Origin: Acidobacteriota bacterium
Lineage (GTDB): Bacteria > Acidobacteriota > Vicinamibacteria > Vicinamibacterales > UBA8438
Direction: 5' to 3'
Length of the DNA: 64,000 nucleotides
Assembly: GCA_026708265.1 (NCBI GenBank)
Contig: JAPOVI010000121.1
Location: 1-64,000, forward strand
A program made the translations under genes and the position numbers. The notes under the pieces were generated by a model that saw only the letters and a program-made list of their open reading frames with translations, was not told the origin of the DNA and did not search any database. This document shows positions 26,447 through 34,916 of the stretch, piece after piece (the first letter of the stretch is position 1; each line of letters begins with the position of its first letter).

Positions 26447-26796
26447 CCATCACCGGAATCGCCAACGTCATGCTCGGGGCCGCGGATCTCGACCGCGCCC
26501 GGACCTTCTACCGGGACACCCTGGGCCTGGCGGTCAAACAGGAGATCCCCGGGTTCGTCTTTCTCGAGACCGGTCCCGTCACGCTCTGCCTCAGCACGGC
26601 CCACGCCCGGCTCGCGGAACAGCCGGGGCCCACGGAGGTCGTGCTGTCGGTTGCCAGCGTGCGCGACGCCTACGAGGCACTGCGCGAGAGGGGCGTCGAG
26701 TTCCTGCGCGAGCCGGGCAACGTGACCGGGGATTCCTGGGCGGCGAACTTCCGCGACCCGGACGGGCACCTGCTGTCGATCTTCGGCCCGGAGTGA
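26443..26796 (+). CDS. VOC (glyoxalase/dioxygenase fold) protein
   Basis: A 117-residue single vicinal-oxygen-chelate domain: NVMLGAADLDRARTFYRDTL at the start, FRDPDGHLLSIFG at the end with the conserved metal Glu/His region altered (no His in the first strand). It may be an isomerase, a small dioxygenase or an immunity/binding protein. Its ATG overlaps the ligase stop, so it belongs to the same operon. Confidence 0.8.
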   Translation: MTITGIANVMLGAADLDRARTFYRDTLGLAVKQEIPGFVFLETGPVTLCLSTAHARLAEQPGPTEVVLSVASVRDAYEALRERGVEFLREPGNVTGDSWAANFRDPDGHLLSIFGPE

Positions 26797-26809
26797 GAAG
26801 CGTAGTAAC

Positions 26810-27847
26810 ATGCGCGGGTTCAGGAGGAGAATTTCCTTGCGCCGATCCAATCTTCGGTGGCCGGCGGGCGTCGTGTCCGCCGCCGTGTGTGTCGCCGTCG
26901 CCGCGTGCGGCGGCGGGGGGGGCGAGGCGGGTGACGCCGCGCCGTCCCGACAGTTCCTCAGCATGGGCACGGCGCCGCCCGGCGGCGCCTTCTTCGTCGT
27001 CGGCAGCGCCCTGGCCGAGGTCGTGAACGAGACCGCCACCGGGCTCGGCTACAACGTGACGGCCGAGGCGACGAGCGGCTCACAGGAGAACATCCGACGC
27101 CTGGCGAGCGGCGAGCTCGACTTCGCGCTGTCGAACGCCGCGATCACCTACTTCGCGGTGCGCGGCAGCGAGGGGTGGGACCGCGCCTACCCGGTGCGCT
27201 CGGTCATGACGCTCGCGCCCAACGTCGCGCTCTTCGTCACGCAGGCCTCGTCGGGCATCGAGCGCCTGGACGATCTGCGCGACCGACGGGTCACGGTCGG
27301 TCCGGCGGGCGCCGGGTTCGAGTACTTCGTCGGCCCGCTGCTCGAGGCGCACGGCGTGAGCTACGAGGACTTCTCGCCGCTCAACGCCACGCAGCAGGCC
27401 GCCGTCGACATGCTCACCGACGGCTCGGCGGATGCGACATTCCTGGGCGGCGCCGTGCCGACCGCCTCGATCACGCAGGCCGCCGCATCGATGGACATCA
27501 CGTTCATCCCCTACGGGGACGACGAGAAGATGCGTCTGGTCGACCAGTACCTCTTCTTCCGGCCGGCGACGATCCCGGCCGAGACCTATCGCGGCCAGAC
27601 CGAACCGTTCGAGGGCCTCGACGTCGGCTCGATGCACGTCATCACGTCGGCCGACGCCCCGGACGATCTGGTCTACAACGTGACGAGGCTGCTCTACGAG
27701 AACCGGGAGCTGGTCGTCGAGAAGCATGCCGCGGGCCGCGCCATCAACCCGAACAACGTGGTGCGCGATACGGGCACGGAGTTCCATCCGGCAGCGATTC
27801 GCTACTACCAGGAAGCCGGCGTCTGGCCGCAACAGGCAGCGCCGTGA
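26810..27847 (+). CDS. TAXI-family TRAP transporter solute-binding lipoprotein
   Basis: A 345-residue periplasmic binding protein. A lipoprotein signal ends at Cys33 (VAVAAC, then Gly-rich). The mature part starts with FLSMGTAPPGGAFFVVGSAL and contains TSGSQENIRRLASGELDFAL, the typical TAXI ligand site. TAXI proteins deliver small carboxylates or amino acids to TRAP permeases. Only 13 nt after the VOC gene and overlapping the permease gene by 4 nt, so it may transport a precursor or product of the upstream group. Confidence 0.9.
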   Translation: MRGFRRRISLRRSNLRWPAGVVSAAVCVAVAACGGGGGEAGDAAPSRQFLSMGTAPPGGAFFVVGSALAEVVNETATGLGYNVTAEATSGSQENIRRLASGELDFALSNAAITYFAVRGSEGWDRAYPVRSVMTLAPNVALFVTQASSGIERLDDLRDRRVTVGPAGAGFEYFVGPLLEAHGVSYEDFSPLNATQQAAVDMLTDGSADATFLGGAVPTASITQAAASMDITFIPYGDDEKMRLVDQYLFFRPATIPAETYRGQTEPFEGLDVGSMHVITSADAPDDLVYNVTRLLYENRELVVEKHAAGRAINPNNVVRDTGTEFHPAAIRYYQEAGVWPQQAAP

Positions 27848-29811
27848 CGCCGGAGACCCCACCGCCGCGCGACGTCCGGCTCCTGGTGAGCGGCGGCCTC
27901 GGCGTGCTGCTGTGCGCCTTCACCCTGGTGGAGGTGAACTACCCGCTGCTCGCTCCCCAGAGCCGGCTGGCGTTCTTCGCGCTGGTGGGGCTGACGCTGT
28001 GCTTCCTCAACGTCCCCCTGCACCCTTCCCTGAAGGACGATCCGCGGGCGCGCGCGTCGGATGTCGTGCTGGCCGTGCTGGCCGCGCTCTGCTGCGGCTA
28101 CATCGTCATCCAGACGGATCCGATGTTCGACAGGTGGTGGGTGGACGGTCAGACCCTCGGGAACCGGGCCGGCTTCGAGACGGCCTACGACACGGCGATC
28201 GGCCTGCTGGGCCTGCTGCTCGTGATCGAGGCGGCCCGGCGCGCCCTCGGCCTGGCCCTGCCGCTGCTGGCGGGCGCCTTCATCCTCTACGCATTGTTCG
28301 GATCTGCGTTTCCGGACTGGCTGTTCCCGCACCGCGGCTACACGATCCCGCGTGTCGTCGCCCAGACGTTCCTGCACAGCCAGGGCATCTTCGGCGTGGC
28401 GCTGAACGTGATGTTCACCTACGTCTTCCTGTTCGTCATCTTCGGCGCGTTCCTCGAGGCCACCGGCGCCACGCGCTTCATCGTCGACTTCGCCGAGCGG
28501 GTCTTCGGGCGCAGCTCCGGCGGGCCGGCCAAGGTGGCGGTCCTGAGCAGCGGGCTGATGGGCTCGCTCTCCGGCAGCGCCGTCGCGAACACCGCGACCA
28601 CCGGGACGTTCACGATTCCGATGATGCGGAGCGCCGGCTTCCAGCCCGTGACGGCGGCCGGCGTGCAGGCGGCGGCGAGCTCCGGCGGGGCGCTCATGCC
28701 CCCGGTGATGGGCGCGGGCGCCTACATGATGCTCGAGATCGTCGATCCGCCGGTGACGTACCTGGAGATCATCCGGGCGGCGCTCATTCCCGCGCTCCTG
28801 TACTACCTGTCCCTGATCCTGATCGTGCACTTTCACGCGAAGCGCGTGGCGATCGCGTCGCCGGCGGAAGCGCCGACCAGGGAGCCGGACACGCCCGACG
28901 CGGTGGCGCGCTCGCGCGCGGCGGGCTTCGTCTTCGCCTCGGCGCTCGGCAGCCTCATCCTGTTCCTGGTGCTCGGCTACACGGCGTTCCGCGCGGTGAC
29001 GCTGTCGCTCGTGGTGATCGTGCTGGTCAGCAGCCTGAACAAGGCGACGCGCCTCGACTGGCGCTTCACGATGGTGAGCCTGGTCACCGCGGCGCGCGGG
29101 GTGGTGCCGCTGGTGGCAGCCGCCGCCTGCGTCGGCATCATCATCGGCGTCGTGACCCTGACGGGTGTCGGGACGCGCCTGCCGGCGACCATCATTCCGC
29201 TCGCCGAGCAGAGCCTCTTCCTGGCCCTGATCCTGATCATGATCTCGTCGATCGTGCTCGGGATGGGACTCCCCTCCGCCGTCTGCTACCTCCTGATGGC
29301 GACGCTCATCGGACCGGTGCTCGGCAACCTGGGCGTGATCCCCCTCGCCGCGCACCTGTTCATCTTCTACTTCGGGATGATGTCGATGGTGACGCCGCCG
29401 GTCGCGCTCGCGGCCTACGCGGCTTCCTCGATTGCCGGCACCCGCATCATGCCGACCGGCCTGGCGGCGTTCCGCTTCGCGCTGGTGGGCTTCACCCTGC
29501 CGTACATGTTCATCTACCGGCCTGAACTGCTGATGCTGACGCCTTCCGGCGAGCCGGCCGGCTGGCTCGCGATGCTGTTGCCGGTCGCCATCGCCACGCT
29601 CGGCGTCACCTGCTTCGCGGCCGGGATCGCCGGTCAGCTCAGCCGGCCCCTGGGGCTCGGCCTCCGTCTCGCCATCTTCGGCGCGGCGGGGCTGCTGCTC
29701 GCTCCCGGCCCCACGGCCTCGCTCGCCGGCCTCGACCTCGCGATCTTCGACGTCGCGGGCGTCGTCCTCTTCTGCGTCGTGCTCGCCGTCGACCGGCGCT
29801 CGACGACCTGA
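27844..29811 (+). CDS. TRAP transporter fused (4TM/12TM) permease
   Basis: A 655-residue fused DctQM-type permease energised by an ion gradient. The N-terminal four-helix Q domain (about 10-160) is followed by a DctM domain with SGLMGSLSGSAVANTATTG and SSGGALMPPVMGAGAYMM (about 235-290), and GMGLPSAVCYLLMATLIG and MVTPPVALAAYAAS in the second half. The GTG start overlaps the TAXI gene stop (GTGA). The substrate is unknown. Confidence 0.92.
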   Translation: MTPETPPPRDVRLLVSGGLGVLLCAFTLVEVNYPLLAPQSRLAFFALVGLTLCFLNVPLHPSLKDDPRARASDVVLAVLAALCCGYIVIQTDPMFDRWWVDGQTLGNRAGFETAYDTAIGLLGLLLVIEAARRALGLALPLLAGAFILYALFGSAFPDWLFPHRGYTIPRVVAQTFLHSQGIFGVALNVMFTYVFLFVIFGAFLEATGATRFIVDFAERVFGRSSGGPAKVAVLSSGLMGSLSGSAVANTATTGTFTIPMMRSAGFQPVTAAGVQAAASSGGALMPPVMGAGAYMMLEIVDPPVTYLEIIRAALIPALLYYLSLILIVHFHAKRVAIASPAEAPTREPDTPDAVARSRAAGFVFASALGSLILFLVLGYTAFRAVTLSLVVIVLVSSLNKATRLDWRFTMVSLVTAARGVVPLVAAAACVGIIIGVVTLTGVGTRLPATIIPLAEQSLFLALILIMISSIVLGMGLPSAVCYLLMATLIGPVLGNLGVIPLAAHLFIFYFGMMSMVTPPVALAAYAASSIAGTRIMPTGLAAFRFALVGFTLPYMFIYRPELLMLTPSGEPAGWLAMLLPVAIATLGVTCFAAGIAGQLSRPLGLGLRLAIFGAAGLLLAPGPTASLAGLDLAIFDVAGVVLFCVVLAVDRRSTT

Positions 29812-29945
29812 CCCGCTCCCCCCGCGGGCGGCGGTACGCATGCCCCGGTCGGGCACCGGCCGCTGGACGGCGGCCTTCGGGCAGCCCGCCGAGCCCGTGC
29901 CGCTCGCCCCCAGCACGTCGCCGCGAGGCCGTTCCCGGGGCCGTG

Positions 29946-31691
29946 TCAGCGCGACCCGGCGACCTTCACCGTGACGACGTCGATGCCGTGGTACTTCTTG
30001 TGACGCACCGACGACGCGTAGTGCCGCAGCAGGCGGAACGAGATCTCGGTCTCGCTCTCCTCCGGAGTCTCCGCACGGTCCCCGAGGTAGGTCAGCCGAT
30101 CCTCGATGTTCTGCTCGTCGAAGACAGCCAGGAACTCCATCTCGACGGCCTCGTGACCGGGGCGCGCCACGAGGATCATGCGCGGCGGCGTCCGGGCGGC
30201 GTGATCCCCGCGCACCTGCAGCAGGCACATCAGCGCCTCCTCGCCGGCCGCTCGCAACTGCTCCACCGACTGCCGGCTCCACTGCATCCGGCCTCCGAGT
30301 TCGCGCAGGAGAGCGTCGATGCGCGGCAGCGCCGAGGAATCGAGCGCCGCCTCCAGCCGCCGGCGCCGCCGACCCGTGAGCTCCAGGAAGGCGGTCATCA
30401 GAATGGCGGCCAGTACCCCGACGGTCATGCCGTTGCCGAGCGAAGCGCTCCAGGTCGCACCGAGCACGCCCCGAAACACGCTTCCGTCCTCGAGGGCCAC
30501 GCCGAGCGCAAGCGCCACTCCCACCACGAGTCCCCGCTGCGGATCGAGGCCGTCCTGCACGACCGTGCGCATGCCCTCCACCACCAGGAGCCCCATGATG
30601 ATCAACAGAAAGGCCCCCATGACGGGGCCGGGCACGGAGAGCAGCACCGCCGTCAGCTTCGGCAGGAACGCCAGCGCGAACAGGATGCCGCCGATGGCGT
30701 ACCCGACGCCGCGCGCTGCGACGCCGGTGAGATTGATGAGCGAGACGCTCGACGGCAGGTAGGCGATGACGGGCGGCGTCACGGCGACCCCGGACAGCAG
30801 GATCCCGACGCCGCTGGCGTTGAGCGCGCCCTGCACCAGCCGAAAGTCGGTCGCGTGCGGGCGCCGCGACGACGCTCGCTGAATGACCACCCCGTCGCTG
30901 CTGGTCTTGACGGCGGCGACGAGGGCCACGATGGTGAACACCGGCAGCAGGGCCCAGAAGCGGCCGTCCGGCGTGAGGTCGATTCCCGGCCAGCCGGCGA
31001 GCCCCGGAAGGTCGAACCAGGGAGCGCCGGCAACGGGCCGCGCGTCGTACAGCCCGAAGAACGAGGCGGCGGCGCAGCCGGCCAGGATTCCGCTGAGCGG
31101 CGCCCACAGGCGCCAGACGCCGGAGGCGCGGAGCGCCATCGCGCTGGCGACGACCAGCGTCACGCCGGCGACGATCAGGGCGCCGGCCGGGGCGCCTTCG
31201 GACGCGTCCGCGATCCTGCCGACCGCGATCGGCATGACCGTGACCCCGATCAGCATGAGGGCGGTGCCGGAGACGATGGGCGTGATGATCCGCCGCAGGA
31301 ACGGCAACCACGCCGCCATCGCGAACTGGAACACCGACGCGACGACGATGAGGCTCGCCAGCGTCGCGAGCCCGCCCTCCGTCAGCGCGACGACGGAGAC
31401 CGCGATGAAGTGCGGCCCCGCGCCGGTCATGAGGATATGGCCGGCGCCGAACCGACCCAGGTGAGCCGCCTGCAGGGCGGTGGTGACCCCGGCGATGATC
31501 AACGCCGCGAAGACCGCCCACGTCAGGTAGACGTCATCCTCGCCGGCCGCGCCGACGACGATGGTCACCATCAGGACCGTGTTCGCCAGGACGAGCACGA
31601 CGCCCTGGAGGGCTACGCCGAGCGTCACGAGCGGCGGCGGCCGCTCGTTCGGCTCGTACCGAATGCGGCGATTGATGCGAGGTCCGCTCAT
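29946..31691 (-). CDS. NCS2 nucleobase permease with RsbW-like C-terminal domain
   Basis: A 581-residue protein. Residues about 20-430 have the 12-14 helices of uracil/xanthine permeases (PLVTLGVALQGVVLVLANTVL, HILMTGAGPHFIAVS, VTVMPIAVG, GVAVTPPVIAYLPSSVSLI). The last 150 residues are soluble and resemble a GHKL ATPase of the RsbW type: an EEALMCLL helix where RsbW has its N-box helix, and FRLLRHYASSVRHKKYHG before a terminal strand. The ATP-binding N-box Asn and the DxGxG glycine motif are not clear, so it may be a non-ATPase relative. It converges with the TRAP permease gene. Confidence 0.78.
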   Translation of the reverse strand: MSGPRINRRIRYEPNERPPPLVTLGVALQGVVLVLANTVLMVTIVVGAAGEDDVYLTWAVFAALIIAGVTTALQAAHLGRFGAGHILMTGAGPHFIAVSVVALTEGGLATLASLIVVASVFQFAMAAWLPFLRRIITPIVSGTALMLIGVTVMPIAVGRIADASEGAPAGALIVAGVTLVVASAMALRASGVWRLWAPLSGILAGCAAASFFGLYDARPVAGAPWFDLPGLAGWPGIDLTPDGRFWALLPVFTIVALVAAVKTSSDGVVIQRASSRRPHATDFRLVQGALNASGVGILLSGVAVTPPVIAYLPSSVSLINLTGVAARGVGYAIGGILFALAFLPKLTAVLLSVPGPVMGAFLLIIMGLLVVEGMRTVVQDGLDPQRGLVVGVALALGVALEDGSVFRGVLGATWSASLGNGMTVGVLAAILMTAFLELTGRRRRRLEAALDSSALPRIDALLRELGGRMQWSRQSVEQLRAAGEEALMCLLQVRGDHAARTPPRMILVARPGHEAVEMEFLAVFDEQNIEDRLTYLGDRAETPEESETEISFRLLRHYASSVRHKKYHGIDVVTVKVAGSR

Positions 31692-31725
31692 GTCGGCCGA
31701 CCGCGAGCGGCCGGCGGCGAGTACT

Positions 31726-32010
31726 CTACAGTCCTTCGACGATGGTCGAGTCCCGGGTGCACACGCCGTCGGTCTGCCGCAGGGACTCCTGGACCCTCGA
31801 ATCCGCGGTGCAGGCCTTCGCCGTCTCGAAGTCGGGGAATCGGACGATGACGTTGCGGCCGCGACCCTGGCCGGTAACCTGTTCGCAGCGGCCGCCCCGG
31901 GCCAGGAACTCGCCGCCGAACTCCTTCACGGCCTCCACGGCCGGCCCGATGTGTTTCTCGTAGACCTCGGCGTCATGAACGTCGACGCGCATGATGAAGT
32001 ACGCGGGCAT
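31726..32010 (-). CDS. DUF1330 family protein
   Basis: A 94-residue ferredoxin-like (dimeric alpha+beta barrel) protein. MPAYFIMRVDVHDAEVYEKH and GGEFLARGG, NVIVRFPDFETAKAC fit DUF1330, a family without established function. It uses ATG with GGAGGA about 6 nt upstream; the frame stays open far upstream through repeats. It lies 34 nt upstream (ahead on the same strand) of the NCS2 permease gene and is probably co-transcribed with it. Confidence 0.82.
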   Translation of the reverse strand: MPAYFIMRVDVHDAEVYEKHIGPAVEAVKEFGGEFLARGGRCEQVTGQGRGRNVIVRFPDFETAKACTADSRVQESLRQTDGVCTRDSTIVEGL

Positions 32011-32109
32011 CGCAATGTCCTCCGCACGCTCACCAGACGGTGAGGCGGCACTGTCGGGAAACGGAATAAGCCGGCGGAGCGCCGCATTTCGAGCGAGCCC
32101 ACCGTCGCG

Positions 32110-32124
32110 GGAGTATGATACTCC
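32110..32124. promoter_or_regulatory. Perfect 7-1-7 palindrome upstream of the DUF1330 gene
   Basis: GGAGTAT-G-ATACTCC, with an A+T-rich centre, 100 nt upstream of the DUF1330 start and just before the triplicated repeat. It has the geometry of a dimeric repressor site, but no regulator is encoded nearby. Confidence 0.35.
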
Positions 32125-32130
32125 GAGCCA

Positions 32131-32420
32131 GGAGTCCTCGCCGCGGAACGGCGCGGACTCCTGAAGGATCGGGTTGGGCGCCGAGCGGAGGCCGCAGCGC
32201 GACCTTGCGGTCGCGGCGACGAATGGTGGGCCAGGGGTCTGCGCCGTAGAACGGCGCGGGCTCCTGCGGGGTTGGTTGGGCACCAGGCGGAGGCCGCAGC
32301 GCGACCTTGCGGTCGCGGCGACGAATGGTGGGCCAGGGGTCTGCGCCGTAGAACGGCGCGGACTCCTGCAGGGTTGGTTGGGCACCAGGCGGAGCCCTCA
32401 GGCGACGAATGGTGGGCTAG
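32131..32420 (+). repeat. Three tandem copies of the dispersed palindromic repeat (period 102)
   Basis: The CTGCGCC-type arm recurs at 32137, 32239 and 32341, exactly 102 nt apart. Each unit has the hairpin GTCTGCGCCGTAGAACGGCG...GACTCC, then GTTGGTTGGGCACC, GCGGAGGCCGCAGCGCGACC and a GCGACC-TTGC-GGTCGC hairpin, then GACGAATGGTGGGCCAG. Copies two and three are nearly identical; the third ends early by deletion of the GCGACC hairpin. It fills the divergent gap (32011-32430) and no gene is present there. Confidence 0.9.
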
Positions 32421-32430
32421 GAGGGACTCG

Positions 32431-33213
32431 ATGAAGCGTCTTGTCGTTGGTTTGGCGGCCGTGGCCGTGATCGTGCTGCTCGTCGTAGGCAGCGTGCCCG
32501 GGACGCACGCCCAGGAGGCGATGCCCTGGATGCGCGTCGACGTGCTCGAAGTGCTCCCCCGCGAGCTGGATGAGTTCATCGAAGTGCAGATCGAGCATGT
32601 CAACCCCGCCCTCCAGCGCGCGGGGGTGCCGTGGCGCTCGGCCTGGCGCACGGCCGAGTTCGGGAACGTGTACGAGCGGACGTTCGTGACCCCGATGGAG
32701 GACCTCGCCGAGCTGGATCGCGGCGGCCCGCTGGGGATCGCCCTCAATCGGAACGACAGGGAGCGCCTGGACGAGCGCGTGCGTCGCACCATTTCCGGCC
32801 ACCGAAGCTACGCGTTGCGATACCGGCCGGAGCTGAGCGTCGAGACCGAGAACCCGGGCGGGCTCTCCCTGGCGTGGATCACGAGTCTCGAAGTGGCGCC
32901 GGGACGCCTCGCCGACTGGCAGACGTTCATGCGGCAGCGACTTCCGCAAATCGGAGGGGACAACGTGGTGTTCGGCGTCTACGAGCGCTACCTGGGCGCC
33001 GGAGCGGCCGTGTGGCAACTCGTCGAGAACCACGCCAGCTTCACCGAGCTCGACCGCCCCACGATCATGCAGCGCGCCCTGGGCGAGCGGACGAGCAACG
33101 TCGCGGCCGGACTGGCCGGCGTGGTCCTCTCGGTGGAGCGCACCGTGCTGCGGTACGACCCCGAGCTGAGCTTCTCGGACCCGGGAGGCGGAAGCGGCGG
33201 CCGGTTCCGCTAG
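32431..33213 (+). CDS. Secreted protein of unknown function with two ferredoxin-like halves
   Basis: A 260-residue protein with a signal peptide (about 4-27, ending GTHAQEA). The mature part looks like two similar alpha+beta units: WMRVDVLEVLPRELDEFIEV at the start and WITSLEVAPGRLADWQTFMR around 150, each followed by a short strand-rich region, as in NIPSNAP/ABM-type dimeric barrels. I do not recognise a named family. ATG with GGAGGG 6-7 nt upstream. It starts right after the repeat array. Confidence 0.7.
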   Translation: MKRLVVGLAAVAVIVLLVVGSVPGTHAQEAMPWMRVDVLEVLPRELDEFIEVQIEHVNPALQRAGVPWRSAWRTAEFGNVYERTFVTPMEDLAELDRGGPLGIALNRNDRERLDERVRRTISGHRSYALRYRPELSVETENPGGLSLAWITSLEVAPGRLADWQTFMRQRLPQIGGDNVVFGVYERYLGAGAAVWQLVENHASFTELDRPTIMQRALGERTSNVAAGLAGVVLSVERTVLRYDPELSFSDPGGGSGGRFR

Positions 33214-33260
33214 GACGCCGTCACCATTGAGGCTGCGGCGTCCGTAACCTGCTCCGTCCA

Positions 33261-33334
33261 GGGGGCGCGCCCCGCGCCGCCACGCGCCGGGCGCGCCCCT
33301 GGATCGCTGCTTCGACGCCTCCGGGCGCGCCCCT
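33261..33334. repeat. Three GGGCGCGCCCC palindromes
   Basis: The self-complementary GGGCGCGCCCC occurs at about 33262, 33289 and 33323 in the 269-bp gap before the ATP-grasp gene. Nothing else was seen in this gap except a TATGTT hexamer near 33373. Role unknown; may be a terminator for the preceding gene. Confidence 0.5.
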
Positions 33335-33482
33335 CCTCGGTCGTTTCCCGCCCCCGACCAGCTCTCGGCGTGATATGTTTCGCCCGCCCGGGCGACGATA
33401 CTCGTTGCTGCGCCGCCCCCGATGCGGTACAACCACGCAAGGGCGCGGCCTCGCACCGGCCGCACCGCCGCGGGACTTCCCC

Positions 33483-34916
33483 ATGGACTTCCGAAGCTAC
33501 GAGCTCGACGCGCCCGTCTACGACGAAATGTTTCTGCCGGACGGCACCCCGCGCGAGCACAGCCGGGCTCTCCACGACACGTTGCGCGGCCTCTCCGCCG
33601 ACGACCTCGCCACCATTCAGTCCCGCGTGACCCGCTCGTTCGTGAGCGAAGGCATCACCTTCACCGTCTACGGCAGCGAGGAGGCGGAAGAACGCATCAT
33701 CCCCATCGACTGCGTGCCGCGCATCCTGTCGGCGGCCGAATGGCGGCTGCTCGAAACCGGGCTCACGCAGCGGATGCGGGCCGTGAACCGCTTCCTGGTG
33801 GACGTCTACGGGGATGCCCGCGCCGTGGCCGACGGCGTCGTCCCGGACGACATCGTCTTCGGCTGCCCTCAATTCCGCCCGGAGATGCGCGGCGTCCGCG
33901 CCCCGCGCGACGTCTGGGCCGCCATCTGCGGCAGCGACATCGTCCGCACGCAGGACGGCTTCATCGTGCTGGAGGACAACCTCCGGGTGCCGTCGGGCGT
34001 CTCCTACATGATTGCCAATCGGAAGGCCGTGAAGTCGAACCTGCGCCGCCTGTACCGCAGTTGCCGCGTGCGCGAGGTGGAGCACTACGGGCGCCTGCTG
34101 CGGCGGACGCTCGTCGAGCTTGCTCCCGAGGGGCGGCACGACCCGAGAATCGCGCTGCTGACGCCCGGCGTCCACAACTCCGCGTTCTACGAGCACGTGT
34201 TCCTCGCCCACGAGATCGGAGCCGAGCTCGTGGAGGGACGCGACCTCCTCACCCGGAACGGCCTCGTCTACATGCGGACGACGGAGGGGCTGCGGCGCAT
34301 CGACGTGATCTACCGCCGCGTGGACGACGATTTCCTGGACCCGGAGGTCTTCCGCGCGGACTCGATGCTCGGCGTCCCGGGCCTCCTGGAGGCGTACCGG
34401 CTGGGCGGGGTGAGCCTCGTGAACGCGCCCGGCACCGGAGTTGCGGACGACAAGAGCGTGTACCCCTACATCCCGGACCTGATCCGCTACTACCTGGGCG
34501 AGGACGCCCTGCTGGCGAACGTGCCGACGCACATCTGCCGCCGGCCGGAAGAACTGGAGTACACGCTCGACAATCTCGAGAACCTCGTCGTGAAGCAGGT
34601 CGGCGCGTCGGGCGGCTACGGCATGCTGGTCGGCCCGCACGCCACGCCGGAGGAGCGCGAGTCGTACGCGGCCGCGGTGCGCAAGGACCCGGCCGGGTAC
34701 ATCGCGCAGCCGGTGCTGGATCTCTCCCGCGCCCCGTGCATCATCGAGGGGCGTGCGGCAGCGCGGCACGTGGACCTGCGGCCCTTCGTCCTGACGGGGC
34801 GGGAGACGCGGCTGGTGCCCGGTGCGTTCAGCCGCGTGGCGCTCCGCGAAGGGAGCATCGTCGTGAACTCGAGTCAGGGCGGAGGGGGCAAGGACGTCTG
34901 GGTGCTCGACGAATGA
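33483..34916 (+). CDS. Circularly permuted ATP-grasp protein (DUF404/DUF407)
   Basis: A 477-residue member of the circularly permuted ATP-grasp family, predicted peptide-bond-forming ligases that work with alpha-E proteins. Recognisable parts are YDEMFLPDGTPREH at the start, PFDCVPR-like IPIDCVPRILSAAEW, FIVLEDNLRVPSGVSYM, VKQVGASGGYGMLVGP and DLRPFVLTG near the end. Its start follows a long open upstream frame; the ATG directly precedes the conserved N-terminus. It overlaps the alpha-E gene by 4 nt (ATGA). No transglutaminase-like or peptidase gene follows, unlike the common operon. Confidence 0.88.
   Translation: MDFRSYELDAPVYDEMFLPDGTPREHSRALHDTLRGLSADDLATIQSRVTRSFVSEGITFTVYGSEEAEERIIPIDCVPRILSAAEWRLLETGLTQRMRAVNRFLVDVYGDARAVADGVVPDDIVFGCPQFRPEMRGVRAPRDVWAAICGSDIVRTQDGFIVLEDNLRVPSGVSYMIANRKAVKSNLRRLYRSCRVREVEHYGRLLRRTLVELAPEGRHDPRIALLTPGVHNSAFYEHVFLAHEIGAELVEGRDLLTRNGLVYMRTTEGLRRIDVIYRRVDDDFLDPEVFRADSMLGVPGLLEAYRLGGVSLVNAPGTGVADDKSVYPYIPDLIRYYLGEDALLANVPTHICRRPEELEYTLDNLENLVVKQVGASGGYGMLVGPHATPEERESYAAAVRKDPAGYIAQPVLDLSRAPCIIEGRAAARHVDLRPFVLTGRETRLVPGAFSRVALREGSIVVNSSQGGGGKDVWVLDE

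Noticed and set aside
26443-29811. VOC protein as an antibiotic-resistance gene
   Set aside because: The domain is too generic; nothing in the sequence indicates drug binding.
32131-32420. Possible CRISPR array or small genes in the triplicated region
   Set aside because: Units are 102 bp without spacers, and open frames through them are just translated repeat without ribosome sites.
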